NCBI GenBank assembly: GCA_015680685.1
Contig: MNCI01019003.1
Location: forward strand, 243,361 to 307,360
Reading direction: 5' to 3'
Origin: Gnetum montanum
Lineage: Eukaryota > Streptophyta > Gnetopsida > Gnetales > Gnetaceae
Length of the DNA stretch: 64,000 bases
Every line of letters starts with the position of its first letter. Within the stretch, counting starts at the first letter, position 1. Below the pieces are notes generated by a model. The model saw nothing but the letters and a program-made list of their open reading frames with translations, made no database searches and was not told the DNA's origin. Shown here piece after piece: positions 20,251 to 32,139 of this stretch. A program made the translations under genes and the position numbers.

Positions 20251-21500
20251 TAAAACAAATGTGTAAAACTAAAATATATAAACAAAAATATAAAAAAGAA
20301 GTTGAGGGCTTAGAATGGTTAGCATTGGTGGCCATCTCCCCCATAATTGGGTTCAAAGGAGGAGATCTGAAATAATGAGCAAGGTTGTCCACCAATAGAG
20401 GTGGTATTGGTACTAGTTGTTCTAAACTCATGGAAAGGTTTGGTTTGTTGGATGTTGACCAAAAATTTCTTTTCTGGGCTCTCAAGTTTGTAAATCATCA
20501 AGGCTCCTAAAGGAAAAGTTGCATAAATAATATAAGGTCCTTCGCACAACATTTGAAATTTAGTGCATTGTGGCATGTGTGTGGGATTTCGGTACAGAAC
20601 CTTATCTTCTGGTTGATATTTAACTTTCCTAATTTTCAAGTCATGACATTTTTTATTGAATGCCTTGTGCAATTTGTTAGATGATAGGGTGATTGATTGG
20701 TTCTCATATAGCAAATTAAGGATCATTAACCATTATTTTTATGCTAGATCAATGTCAAGGTTGAGATCACACATCATAGATAGTGTATAGAGTTCTGCTT
20801 GAATGGGAAGTGTTAGAAGTTTCCTGTACACTAACTTATAGGGAGAGTAGCCTATAGGGAGTTTCCATGTGGAGCAGGATGCCCAAAGAGCATTGTTCAG
20901 TTTGGTGCTGCAATCTCTCCTATACTTGCTAATAGTGCTTGTCAATATTTTCATAATCTCCCTATTGGTGAACTCAACTTGATTGTTCACTTGACAGTGG
21001 TATGGATTAGTTAGTTTGTGTTCAACCCCTAAGCATTGCATCAGCTTCCAAAAAGTTGCACTTATAAAATGTGTGCCATTGTCAGAAATAAGTAAATGAG
21101 GCATATCAAACCTATTTACAATTTTTTGTTGAACAAATCATGTAGCTATAGATGATGTACAATCCTTAACAACGGCTACTTCTACCCATTTTGTAAAGTA
21201 GTCGATAGCAACAGTGATGTAAAATTTCCTATTGGACATTGGTATAATGGGCCCCATAAAATCAATTCCCCATATGTCAAAGGGTTCTAAAGGTTGAATC
21301 CATTGTTGCAGACCCTCCATTCTAGCAATCATTCCCAAATCATGTTGATAGCAATCATAAGATTGAATGAAATGATGGGCATCCTAAAACAATGTAGGCC
21401 AATAATATCCTACAAGTAGGATTTTAGTGGTTGTTCATCTCCTGGCATAATGACCCTCACAAGGACCCTCATGAGCATCCTAGAGAACTCGCAGCTGATT
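20250..21500 (-). pseudogene. Integrase of E3
   Basis: Three open stretches in order on the - strand. 21338-21138 carries WIQPLEPFDIWGIDFMGPI and VAIDYFTKWVEV, with the first catalytic Asp in D-F-M-G and the D-Y-F-T-K-W motif. 21104-20739 carries LLISDNGTHFISATFW (second Asp and N-G-T-H/F), the N-P-Y-H region with EFTNREI where the third catalytic residue (Glu) lies, and IGYSPYKLVYRKLL. 20726-20319 carries the C-terminal domain (KVKYQPEDKVLYRNPTHMP, then FQMLCEGPYII). One stop or shift separates each. The zinc domain before 21340 is eroded. The catalytic residues are unusually well kept for this window. Confidence 0.85.
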
Positions 21501-21761
21501 TATATCAGGAATGCACCATCAAGACATACTTTATAAAGTTGCTCATTGATCTCCATAAAATACTTGGCTCGGTGAAGAAACTATTGTTTCTTTTTAGTGT
21601 CTAACTCTTGTGGTGTTTGTTTTTTAAGGAGATAGGTGAGAATACTACTATACTTGTTTTTTTTTCATAGTTAATTGATTAGTTACTACACTAGAAAAGA
21701 GGAGTTCATTAGGGAAATGATTAGAAATTGGATACTCATCGTCTTTATTATCCCATTGCAA

Positions 21762-22130
21762 TCAAGATAAATGATCAACAACTACATTCTCAGTGCCTTT
21801 AGGATCAATCATTGTATGAACGAACTCTTGTAAGATTACAAACCATTGTATGATGCGAAAGCTCACCATTGGTTTATTTATTAGGGTCCTTATTGCACTA
21901 TGATCCATGTGCACAAATACCTTATAACCCAAGACATAGTGCCTAAATTTTTCTAGTGCAAACACTACAACCATTAATTCTTTCTTTGTTGTGGTGTAGT
22001 TAAATTGTATACCAACAATACTCCTACTTATATAGTGGATGTAATAAGGACATTTTTGGTTATCTAATTGTGTAAGTACAACTTCTAAAGCATAGTTGGA
22101 TGCATTAGCCATTATGTGAAATGGTTTGGA
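21762..22130 (-). pseudogene. RNase H of E3, cut by E2
   Basis: Right after the E2 end the frame reads WSKPFHIMANASNYALEVVL, the start of the Ty3/gypsy RNase H (usually C-D-A-S, here N-A-S), then YYIHYISRSIVGIQ, KELMVVVFALEKFRHYVLG, VFVHMDHSAIRTLIN, and TENVVVDHLS at the end. These are all the expected blocks in order. The N-terminal neighbour (the RT end) is at 40665, on the far side of E2. The open stretch runs on artificially into E2 sequence to 22565. The first acidic residue is changed, and the domain is split, so no activity is expected. Confidence 0.85.
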
Positions 22131-22135
22131 CCAGT
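22131..22135. repeat. Target-site duplication CCAGT, left of E2
   Basis: CCAGT here and CCAAT at 40665-40669 flank E2, one mismatch, a C-to-T type change on the other strand. Removing E2 and one copy restores the E3 frame across Trp-Ser-Lys-Pro-Phe. Confidence 0.9.
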
Positions 22136-23749
22136 TGTAGCAATTGAAAACGTCAGCGATTGGAAACCACCGAGGGGTCGGCGAGCATGACAGTTTTGAC
22201 CCCGTACCCATGGGAGGAACATGCTGGGTGTGTGTGGATATGGGGCACCCTGAATGGTCTGGTCGATCAGACAAGGACTTAATCGGCGTACATATAGCCT
22301 TATGCAATGTAAAATTTTCCAACAAAGACAGAAGTGCTGAATAATGCTCGAAAGTAAATAAAGCAGGAAAAGTAATGCAAAATGCAATGATAAATAGAAA
22401 ACAAGATAATATATAGTTCAAAAAAATGCACCACACTGGAACTACAAGTTCGCTCCATCGATGTGGATACCAACGGCTGCACAGTCTGCTAAGGTGCAGA
22501 AATCCTGAGGATAACCAAGTCGCATGGAGTAGCCTTGGACACTGACAGTGCGGGGATTCTACCAAGGTGGTAGAAAGGGGATAGGATGGAATGTCAGTTG
22601 AGGATGCTTGTTGTTTGCAGTCTCAAATAGAAAGCTTACAATGCTAGATGCTGCAACGTGCTAGGGAGGAAACTTGATTCGCCCCGAGAAACAAGACACT
22701 TGGCAAAAGCTTTTAACTGGATGGGTTTTCAACTGGAATCAGGGAGAATGCCACAGAGAGAGAGAGAGAGAGCCAAAAGTAAAAGTTAGAGAGTCTGTTG
22801 CAAATCGAAAAAAAAAGTTAAAGTTGAAGCCCTTTGATTGTTGCTCATTGCGATATTTATAGGATCAAGGGCATGCGTTGACTTGCTGGCACCACATGTG
22901 CCATGCATGATCATTGGACCTTCAAGACCATTGTAATTCAAACCTATTGTGCCATAAATACAAGCTTTCCATGTCATAATTGGGCCATCAGCATCTGAAA
23001 ACGTGTTCCAACCATCAAATTAGGTGAAGTGCATTGATGTCACATAACCATCCGCATGCCTTATTGTGCTTCGTAGTGTAGCATGCTTGGCATAGCGTAG
23101 CACCTTGTCGTGCATTTTACTATCTGTGCGTTGCAAGCTTGTTGTGTCATGTTAAGCTATGTAGCATAGTGTAGCATAGCAACTGGCCTTAGCTGCAAAA
23201 GTTTTGCTAATTTTGTCCTTCAATCTACCTTCTGTCTCTTCCGCAGGATTACTACGCCATGTAGCTTAGCGTAGCATAGCAGAAGACATGGTCCACCAGT
23301 TCCTGATCAAAAGGGACATTTTTGAAGGACTCAAGATCGCTCGAACGAATTGGGTGTGAAGTTGTTGGTATGCTATGCTACGTCATGTGTCATACCGTAG
23401 CGTAGCACTTTGTTCTGTAGTCATCTTTTGAAGCTTGGTATGCTACATAGCAAGGCATAACATAGCGTAGCAGACTTAGTGCCTTAGAAAACTTGCCAAA
23501 CTATTTCATGCATCCCGAATGCTGCTGCCAACTCCATGCATCATTTTTGAGCAGGCGGTCGATCGAGCAAACTACTTAGCTAGACAGGTAGGATGATCCG
23601 TAGAACCTGTTTTCACCTAAAGTAAATAATTTACTAAATTGATCTACTTGAACTCAGAGCATTCTCCTGCTGAAGAACTACCATAGTGCTACATGAACTA
23701 CAATGCCTAGTAAAGCAAGAATGACCTTGCAATTTTTTAAGGTGTTTCA
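22136..23749 (-). repeat. E2 3' LTR
   Basis: 1614 bp, on the + strand from TGTAGCAAT to GGTGTTTCA. An intact TATAAATA lies on the - strand at 22854-22861. A short GA microsatellite lies at about 22756-22772. Palindromic GCTACG/TAGCAT clusters are at about 23080-23185, 23250-23285 and 23365-23475. Confidence 0.93.
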
Positions 23750-23763
23750 TTGGTCCCTCTTTG
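23750..23763 (-). other. Polypurine tract of E2
   Basis: CAAAGAGGGACCAA on the - strand, directly upstream of the 3' LTR. One base differs from the tract of E1. Confidence 0.8.
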
Positions 23764-24775
23764 TCAATGTCTAGAGAACAGGCTTGATAGACGTCGGCAA
23801 TGAATATGAAACACCGCCACAGGCAAAATCCTGATGTTGTTGCTTGGTGAGTGTTGAGACATCACTTGACTACACTTGAGAGTGTTGCATTGGTTTTGTA
23901 GAGGTTAAGGCAAAGAGCGAAGATGATGTTTAGCAGAGTCCCTCATTGAAGTGCTCTAAGGGACTCGTTCGTGTTTTCATCTTCGGCTAGCATGGTTCTT
24001 CAACCTCTCATAGGACAGGTGTTTCCTTCACAAGATGAGTTGTGTTACATCCATGAAGTGTTTTGACCTACCTACAGAGATTTCCATATAGCAAGTTGTG
24101 TTATACACATCTTGAAATTTTCACTCTAAAGTGACTAAGCTTAGTCAAGGCACTTGCTTCGTGACGTGGGAGCATTTGATGCTATGGCGAGACATACCCT
24201 CACCTGGCAAGGGTAGCGGTTTAGCTGGTGAGGATAGTAGTTTTGCTGGTTCCAGATGTTGGTGAAGCTCTTGGACACTTAGGTTGGTGCACAGTGTCCA
24301 AGGCAAGAAGGCCAATAGTGGCCTTGGTAGTTCTGGCGTGGGGACCTTGAAGGCACCAGGGCATTGTTGTGGGTGCGGATGTACGGGAATCCCTACCAAA
24401 GGCATGCATTCTTAATTTAGCTATGGGATTAGCTACCACATAGCTAAACGTCCTTGGAAAGGGGGCATAAGGATGACAATATTGTGGCTAGCCCACAATA
24501 CTGCCAAAACCCCAATCATAGGTACTGGCCACGGAAGTACCGTCAAGGCAAGGGGCCATGGTGACAATATGTCGGGAGGGCCAATATAATGCCCTACGAC
24601 ATCTCCGGAGGATCAACATGATGCCAGGGGTAGCGGCACTGCACACATCCTAGACCACATTTCCATTGTATCGTGAACTACGTTCTGGAATTACGATGAT
24701 CCACCCATGCATCGACATTACGCCTGCTCGTTCAGTGTGTATTTGGTGCTGGTGTATGCTAAATATGCGACGAGG
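23764..24775 (-). other. Conserved region between integrase and 3' LTR of E2
   Basis: About 1 kb with no clear gene. It aligns in blocks with 14171-15093 of E1. Open stretches here (24145-24439) are Pro-rich, not matched in frame by E1, and are not called as genes. Confidence 0.5.
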
Positions 24776-24779
24776 ACCC

Positions 24780-25030
24780 AGTTTATGGTCTTGGTAAACC
24801 ACATGTGCTGGTTTGAGGGCCCAGTAGATCATTGTGCTAATTTAAGGTCCAAGCAGATCATACATACCAATTTAACGTCATAGCGGATGGGTTGTGCTAG
24901 TTTTATGTCATAGCAAATGGTGATCAATGTTACTAGTTTATCATCATTGAGGACACTGCTCGATGCTGTTGCTAGTTTATCATCGTAGAAGATGGTGCTT
25001 GTTGTTTCCATTGTGCTTTAGACATAGTAT
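24780..25030 (-). repeat. Minisatellite C of E2
   Basis: About seven units near 34 bp, on the - strand like TGCTATGACATAAAACTAGCAC. Same core and position as 13856-14170 in E1. Confidence 0.85.
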
Positions 25031-25034
25031 AGCT

Positions 25035-26070
25035 TGAGGTACGAGTGATTCACTAGGTTCGCAAACTCATTTCCGTTCATGTCCACCAGCTTGAAGGCTC
25101 CATTCCCGAAGTCTTTAGTGACCACGTAAGGACCTTCCTAGTTGGCTGAGAATTTGCTCATGTGCTCATGGACAGCCTTGAGGATGAGGTCTCCCTTCTA
25201 CACTGGCCATCATCAAGGGTTTGCACAATGCTTCTGCTGATTCTTGCTCTGATAATGCTCGATGTGTCTTAGCATCCGCACACACTCCTCTTCTACTGAG
25301 TCAAGGTCGATGATTTGCGACTCATTGTTCTAGGCTTTGCTCATGACATTTGCAAGGATCATTCGGAGTGATGGTACCTATAACTTAAGAGGCAATACAG
25401 CTTCAGATCTGTAAACAAGACTGTAAGGGATCTCACTTTTTGTAGTTCTGCACATCATTCGATAGGCCCATAGGACATAGAGAATTTGCTCATGCCACTA
25501 CCTCTTGCTATTGTTAAGCATCTGCTTCAGCAAGTTGATGATGGACTTATTTGTAGCCTCTTCCTGTCTGTTTGCCTATGGATAATAAGGAGAAGAAAAT
25601 GATTGTTTAATGCATAGGTTGCTGCAGAAGGTTCAAGTTTCTGTACTACTGTACTATGGCCCATTGTCAATCACAATAGTCATTGGAAGCCCAAATCTGG
25701 TCATGATGTTGTCCAGGATGAAATGGCAGATCTACTAAGATGTCATTTTTCTTAGGGGAATAGCTTCCATCCACTTGGTAAAATACTCTGTGGTAGTGAT
25801 AATGAAGCTATGTCCTACAGAGGACTTAGGCATCATAGGCCCTATGAGGTCTAATCCCCATCATTGGAAGGGCCAGGTGACCTGCGTTGGGTGCAGATTT
25901 GCGGGTGCTACATGTATGAGATTTGTGTATCTCTAGCATGTGTCACATGTCTTAACCTTCAATAGGTAGTCACGTTCCATGTGGGGCTATTAATACCCTA
26001 GGCATCTAATTTTGGTAGCCATAGCCCTAGGTGTTATGTGTCTGTTGCACAATCCCTCATGTATTTCATC
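25035..26070 (-). pseudogene. Integrase of E2
   Basis: The - strand reads, with stops, from the zinc-domain remnant (LLKVKTCDTC near 25955) through WWGLDLIGPMMPKSS (about 25870-25830), ITTTEYFTKWMEA, and FGLPMTIVIDNGP (about 25700-25655), where the second catalytic Asp is kept, to ATNKSIINLLKQML and SLVYRSEAVLPL. The C-terminal domain ends KGDLILKAVHEHMSKF, then NEFANLVNHSYLK. It parallels E1 12730-13840 residue by residue. The frame is broken by several stops, and the first core Asp is lost as in E1. Confidence 0.85.
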
Positions 26071-26072
26071 AA

Positions 26073-26720
26073 CTATTTTGGTGCTTGTTTGCCACCTACG
26101 CATGCGAGCAATATCCTGTCATAGGAACGTCGGCACAGTGTGTTGTTTTCCATAAGCACATATTGCTTGGCATGCTTACGGATTGCATTTCTCTGGGCAT
26201 ATGTCAATCCTCCTAGGGGCTCACCATGCTGTAAGTAAGCTTTAATGTTGACATACCACTCTAGAGTATCTGTAGCATTGACAGAGGACATGTATTCCAC
26301 CTAAGTGATTGGCTCTATGCATTCTATGATTGAGGTTGGTAGGTTTTCCAAGGAATGTGATGGGATATTTAATGCAAGGGTGGCTAAGGCATCTTCCATA
26401 GTGTTCTTGTTACATGGCACATGTTGCACATGTGTGGCTGCAAATTGCTTAAGTAGGATTTTTGCTAGATCGTAGTAGGGTTGCAGGTGCGTAGCTTTGT
26501 AGGCAAATACCTCTGTGATTTGATTCATAAATAATTTTGAATCTTCTAGGATGGCTAGCTATTGTATGCATAGCGCTTGCATAGTTAAGAGGCCTCTGAG
26601 TAGCCCCTCATATTCTACCATGTTGTTAGTGCAAGGGCATGCGAATCAGTAAGAGGATGGACGCATTTCCCCAGAGGGGAATGTAATTATGGTAGTGGTG
26701 CAACCTCCTCACATGGTTGA
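26073..26720 (-). pseudogene. RVT_3-type second RNase H of E2
   Basis: From about 26700 on the - strand: NNMVEYEGLLRGLLTMQAL, then ILEDSKLFMNQI, AYKATHLQPYYDLAKILLKQ, and HVPCNKNTMEDALATLAL. These are the blocks of the archaeal-type RNase H (N-x-A-E-Y-E-A-L, D-S-x-L, H-V-P-R-x-x-N-x-x-A-D-x-L-A) that marks the Tat lineage with a dual RNase H. The open frames 26528-26301 and 26300-26073 are separated by one stop. The latter links to integrase and contains a Tyr/Leu-rich segment ending LCRRSYDRILLACVG. Confidence 0.8.
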
Positions 26721-26879
26721 GGTGCTGTTGAAATGTAAGGTGGCTTTGGAATGTGATGGGGTAGTGTTGACATTGCTAATGCATTCATCCAGGAATTCAG
26801 GGTCTATGGTTGCCTAGTCGTCAACTAGTGAGGCTGTGAGCTGGGTCATTATGGCTTGACCCTTTGTCGACGATTGACT

Positions 26880-27265
26880 TACATAACATAAATTGAACTC
26901 CATAATTATTTCCATCCATCAGGCTACCCTGCTACTTTCATATAGGTTGCTAGTGATTGCTCAGAGTATGTTGCTTTTGCAAATGATGTTGGTTATACTA
27001 CAGAACAAGTAATGCCGCCACTCTTTTAATGCAAACACTAAGGCCAAGCAATTCCTTTTCACTTTGTTGTATTTCATCTCATGCACTATTAGCACATGAC
27101 TCAAATATTACACTGGTATCTCAGACCCATCGTTTTGTTTCTAACATAGCAGTCTCGCAATGGATGTGTCAGAGCTGGCGAGGTAGATAAAGAAGGATTT
27201 ATCCCTTTGTGGCGGATGCACTGTCAGGAGGTGTGAGAGTTCCTTCTTTAGGTCACCGAAGGCTT
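26880..27265 (-). pseudogene. Conventional RNase H of E2
   Basis: The - strand has RDKSFFIYLASSDTSIARLL (normally the Y-x-D/A-S start), IPVxYLSHVL, and KRNCLALVFALKEWRHYLF, the blocks of Ty3/gypsy RNase H, in the expected order after RT. Stops interrupt it, and the first conserved Asp is not where expected. Located between RT and the second RNase H. Confidence 0.7.
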
Positions 27266-27269
27266 GTTG

Positions 27270-28670
27270 ACACTAAGTTGTCCATTCGAAGCTAACCCCC
27301 TTCTTTAGAAGATGTTTCATGGGGTGTAACTTGTCGGTCAACCTTGCTATAAACCTTCGAATGAATTGCACTCTACCTTGCAAACCATGTAACTCCTTAA
27401 GGTTTGTGGGAGGTGCTAAGTTGACGATGGACTTGACTTTGTTAGGGTCTATCCATATTCTAGATTCAGATACCACAAACCCTAACATATGTCTGATTTT
27501 CACCCCAAAGACACACTTCTTAGGATTGAGGCATAGGTCGTGCATTTGGCAACATTTGATCACTCCCCCTAGATCACGTGGGTGATCAGCTGCCTCCTTG
27601 GACTTGACTGCTATATCATCCACATAGTCATTTAACATTTCTATGATGTAGTTACTAAAAATGTATATCATGGCTCGCTGGTAGGTTGATCCAGCATTCT
27701 TTAGCCCGAATGGCATCATGGTATAGCAAAATGTTCCCCATGGGGTCATGAAGGTTGTTGATAGCTAGTGCTCTGGATTAATGCAGATTTGGTTGTATCC
27801 AGAGAAGCCATCCATGAAGGATAAGAAAGCATGGCTAGTTGTGGTGTCAATGAGCTAATCAATGCTTGGAAGTGGGAAGTTTTCCTTGACTGTTGCTTTA
27901 TTCAAGTCTTGGAAGTCTATACATATCCATATTCCTCCCGTTTTCTTCGAAACCATGATGATGTTAGACACCCACTCTGAATAGTCAACCGTGCGGATGA
28001 AACCTGCTTGGTATAGCTTATTGATTTCATCCCTCATGGCTAGTGCGACTTCTAGCTTAACTTTGTGTGCCTTCTGCTTGACTACCTTCACATGTGGGTC
28101 TAGCATGATATTGTGCTAAATCAACCGTGGATCCAGACCCGGCATGTCGTTGTACGACCATGTGAAGACATTGATGTTGTCCTGCAAAATTTTGGATATG
28201 CTTTTGTGTGTTTGTCTGTTTGTGTGTCTAGGAGGTAGCTGAGTCTTACTATTTTCACCTCCCCCTTTGACGTGGTCATAGGCGTCTTGACAAGAGGGTC
28301 CTCGATCACATCCATAGCCTCTAAGTCTGGGGCTTGGACCAGATGTTTGGGCCAATTCGGGGGTGCTTCTAAGGCTACTATAGTGCTAGTTGAGGTCAAC
28401 TCCCAGTCGATCATGGTGGGGTTCAACTATCTTGCAAGCTTGCCTTGTGGTCCTACTAATGTTAAAGGCGCAGAAAGGTCACGATGGCTTCCCATCTCTC
28501 ACTTGACCTGTCATCATAAAATGAAAGCCTGGTTAAGTTGTACCTATAGGCAGGGGTTGTGGTGTAATGGAAATTTGCAATGTAGCTATGAGAGGCGATT
28601 TGTGAAATGCGATGATGATGATGTAAAGATTGCAAGTTTTCTAGTTTAAGGTCATGACAGACCATCATGG
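27270..28670 (-). pseudogene. Reverse transcriptase of E2
   Basis: Two open stretches carry the core. 28106-27855: ALAMRDEINKLYQAGFIR, then WVSNIIMVSKKTGGIWICIDF and LNKATVKENFPLP (palm blocks 1-3). 27749-27273: GTFCYTMMPFGLKNAGSTYQ (block 4), LNDYVDDIAVKS with the catalytic Y-V-D-D at about 27630, CQMHDLCLNPKKCVFGVK, and LQGRVQFIRRFIARL (thumb). An upstream part (28426-28121) includes SYLLDTQTDKH and VFTWSYNDMPGLDP, the linker seen before RT in this lineage. Frameshift and stop near 27760-27850. The catalytic YVDD is intact, the frame is not. Confidence 0.88.
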
Positions 28671-29115
28671 CATAAGAGTGTATAATTTTAAAGGTGTGAA
28701 AATGACAACATAAAGTGTGAAATTGTGTGATTATTAATATGCAAATGTCAAAATGCTAGTTTAATGTCATTTCAGACTACCAAGGTGCAATATGGAAAGC
28801 ATAATGTGTGAAACAATAGTATGTAAAATGGAAAGTTGCAAGTGAGAAGTGCTAGATCATTGATGCGCAAGTGTGAACTACTAACATGCAATCATGAAAA
28901 TTTCTAAAACTGTAATGTTTTCTATGTGGAAGAAGATGTTGAAATTTCCTACATGAACAAGTTGCATTGTTAGTTTCTTAGTTTAACATCATTACGGACT
29001 GCTTAGAGGTTCATCTATACCAGGGTTGCTTAGTTTGAGGTCTTTTTGGACCTATTGTATTACGATTACTAGGATTACTAGTTCAAGGTCTTTTCAAACC
29101 CTTAATCAAAAATAA
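28630..29115 (-). repeat. Minisatellite B of E2
   Basis: Spaced degenerate units, on the + strand like TAGTTTAATGTCATTTCAGACTACC, TAGTTTAAGGTCATGACAGACC, TAGTTTGAGGTCTTTTTGGACC. They share the TAGTTTA (AAACTA) core with arrays A and C. Located between RT and the promoter of the antisense gene. No counterpart in E1 because of the gap. Confidence 0.7.
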
Positions 29116-29283
29116 ATATATATATTATTTTTTTCGAGAAGGCAGGTAGTTGGCATGAAGCCTATCAAGGCTTTAATATCAATAGTGCTATGGTGTCGTG
29201 GCGAACAAGCTACGCTGTGTAGCACACTCCACATTAATCGAAGAGAGAAAAAGAGGCAAGTTTCCCCGCCTTATCATCACGAC

Positions 29284-29292
29284 TATAAATAG
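29284..29292 (+). promoter_or_regulatory. TATA box of the antisense gene in E2
   Basis: TATAAATAG in a GC-containing context (GACTATAAATAGGGG), 152 bp upstream of the ATG at 29444. It points against the element's own transcription. The spacing fits a plant promoter with a leader of about 120 bp. Confidence 0.65.
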
Positions 29293-29557
29293 GGGTTAAA
29301 CCCTAGAAATTTTTCTATTTTTACTATAACAGTGCAGGTTTCACATCAGGGCATAAAGAAATTTTGGAGTGTGAAGCGATTGTGATAGCTACTAACGGAG
29401 AGATTTTTACGAAGGTGAAGAATCCGCATCTACAATTGGAACCATGGCTCCTAAGATCCATCTGGCACTTGCTAGAGTTGAGGAGGTAGAGAAAACCCTA
29501 GGATGTGTGCCACAAGCACATGTCGCAGCACGGACAAGCACGTCATTGACCCAATAA

Positions 29558-30058
29558 GTTACTATACATCTTCACCTTTCTATCTTGTGTTGTTATTTTA
29601 TGACCATTCTTGGCTACCTGTGTCTTCCATGGTTGTGTCATTTTAGTCTTTTCCTTATCACTATTATAGTTTTAATCCTGGAAGATGCATAAACATTACG
29701 TCACGGTTGCAATCAAGACCATTAAAACCACCACCACCGTGGTTGTCATAACCGTGGTGGCTGGGGCAATTTAAGTTGCTAGATCCTAGCATGCAAAAAT
29801 GTGAAGTCCTTGAGAAGGTTAGGCCATGTGTGATGTGTCGACGTGACATGTATTTTGTTAAAGTATATTGTCAATTAATTTTCTACTACACTAGGCTTAT
29901 TTGTATGTTCTCGCTACGCTAGGCTTTCATGCCTTTGCTATGCTATGTATGGGTAGAGGATTATGCTATGCTATATTCATGGGCTGCTAGACTGCACTAC
30001 ATTGCACATGTATTACCTTTTAAGTACGATGCTAACGTTCTTTGATTATGTCGTGTAG
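29558..30058 (+). other. Predicted intron 1 of the antisense gene
   Basis: Donor AA|GTTACT, branch-like GCTAAC at 30031-30036, acceptor GTGTAG|GA. It contains GCTACGCTA/GCTATGCTA motifs at about 29910-29975, the same vocabulary as the LTRs. Exons on either side are in phase 0. Confidence 0.5.
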
Positions 30059-30504
30059 GACACGGCCGAGGCCCAGGTTGATCATTTTGGAGATTAGAGA
30101 AGTTCTATGCCACGTGAGCTGACCTGTGGCCAATTCCCCTCCTCCCCAGATATGTATGGGAGAGCAAGGGGTTTGGTTTAGGGCTAGGGCACAAGACTTT
30201 TTGCAATTTCTTCTTGAACATTTTAGCATGACCGTTTGGTCTTCCTTGGAGGAAGGGAAGGCATCTAGCACAATAGAATCCATGTTGCCTGGGGCAAGTT
30301 GAGGGATTTTGAGATTTTTTAGTGATGTGACAATTAGCAGCAGGCAGGGGGAGGGATCCATCCAACACTTAGCAGGGCTAAGGCATTTAGCCTGGATCTG
30401 GGACATGCCTAAATACCACTACTACCACGGCTACAACACATTGTTTCTCGCATGTTACATGGCGACGTGCTTTCAGAACCCACGGGGGACTATTTATTGT
30501 GCTG

Positions 30505-30590
30505 GTAGGTGAGTTTTAAAGCCTTGTTCTATTGTGTTGTACAAAGCTAGCCATATTGGCTGGATGCTAACAGTATGTGTTTGTTACCAG
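30505..30590 (+). other. Predicted intron 2 of the antisense gene
   Basis: 86 bp. GTAGGT donor, TGCTAAC branch-like site at about 30565-30571, TTACCAG acceptor. Splicing joins LLCW to FFINNNGLHNRS in one frame, which unspliced sequence does not do. A plant-type short intron. Confidence 0.65.
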
Positions 30591-32139
30591 GTTCTTTATT
30601 AATAATAATGGTCTTCACAACCGATCGGGTTTGTTGGCTACAGCACAACTAGCCCTACGAGAGTTCTCTTCTACCAAGAACCTATGAGCAAGCATGATCA
30701 TTCAATGTGGGGGAGAATATCATACCTACCCCAACATGTTTCATGATCCCTATGGCCACTGTAAGGAGAAGGGTTAGCTGGATGAGGAATGGGAAGAACC
30801 CTTCAAGCTAGTCACAGTTGAAGAAGCTTTGGCGGCTGAACTCCCACCATTTTCGTTACCATATAGGCTTGGTGGGTTGAGCATTAAGTGTCACATACTC
30901 AAGTGCTTTTGCAATCTCTATACTTTCTACGTTGTTATGCTAAGAGTGTTTTGTGAAAATTTTTGTAGGGGTGAGGAAGCCCCAGGAGGTGATGGTGGTA
31001 ATCTCTAAGATGTAGGGGGCCAACATCTACTTCAAATATGATGAAGTAGAAATGAATCACCGTTGGTTAGATTTTGGGGCCTCAAACTCCTTGCTTAAGA
31101 ACATCCAAATGGTGGGGCTTATGGATCTGTTCATGGCTCGAAATCTGAGCATTCTAGCCACTAAGATGCTTTCCCTAGTTGACTCCTTCTCTGAGTGGGT
31201 GGGCCATTTTCGCATGCATGTATGGATGTGTGAGTGGTCATTGACATCAATGACCAGCTATTTATAGACCTGTTTGGTGTTCCTGCCGATGGCATCTTCA
31301 TAGGGTCAAGGCACAAGCAGGAACTGACCCTTCAAAAGAGGAACATTGAGGAGTGGTTGAGGCTTGTCAAGGAGCGAAAAGGATTCTCAATGGAAAAGCT
31401 TAAGAACAGACCCACCATGGAGATTTACCCAATCTTCCATGCCTGTGCATTCCCCCAAATGCTCACCTAGGGGAAGGTCCTAGGGCTTGAGTAGGCCTAG
31501 ATAATGTGGGAAGTAATGGAGGAAGGGGCATGTTACAACTAGGCCAACTTCCTATGTAATGGCTTGCAGGCTGAGATTTTGGAACTCCGTGAAAAATGGA
31601 GTCCCACTCCAACATACACTATGCCTTCTACATAGGTTGTCTAAAATGCTTTGCAGAGTTTCTGGTGGTTTGAGAGGATGGAGCCTAGGCCTTGCAAGAT
31701 CATAACTAGATCTCCAAGCCATGGATTTGGCAAATCCTCTAGACTACATGAGCCCAAGACCTCCCAAAAATGATTAGGAAGTCATTGTCTGTAATGACTA
31801 AAGGTTCAACGACTTGCAGCATTCATGGCCAGGACAGTGTTGGGGAGATGCCTACTATTATAATCGGCAACGTGACACAGGGGGAATGTCTCATAATTGA
31901 GACTGTGCCCAAGGAGTTGCAAAAGAAGAGATCTCCCCCAACCAGAGGAACCCTTTGCTTGGAGGAAGAGAAGGGACAACAACTGCAGCTTAAGCTACAT
32001 AGGAAACAACCCTCCATTGGTAGGCATCCTTGTAAAGATTGCTTTGTTATTGTTTGTTATGTGATGCTATGCTAGGTGTTGTAGTGTAACGTCTATTTTG
32101 AGCTAATTTGTTTTGAACTGACGCAAACATGCTTCTTTG

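Noticed and set aside
22756-22772. GA microsatellite
   Set aside because: Short, ordinary slippage in an LTR; not informative.
24145-24439. Pro-rich frames between integrase and 3' LTR of E2
   Set aside because: E1 does not keep either frame in the homologous block.
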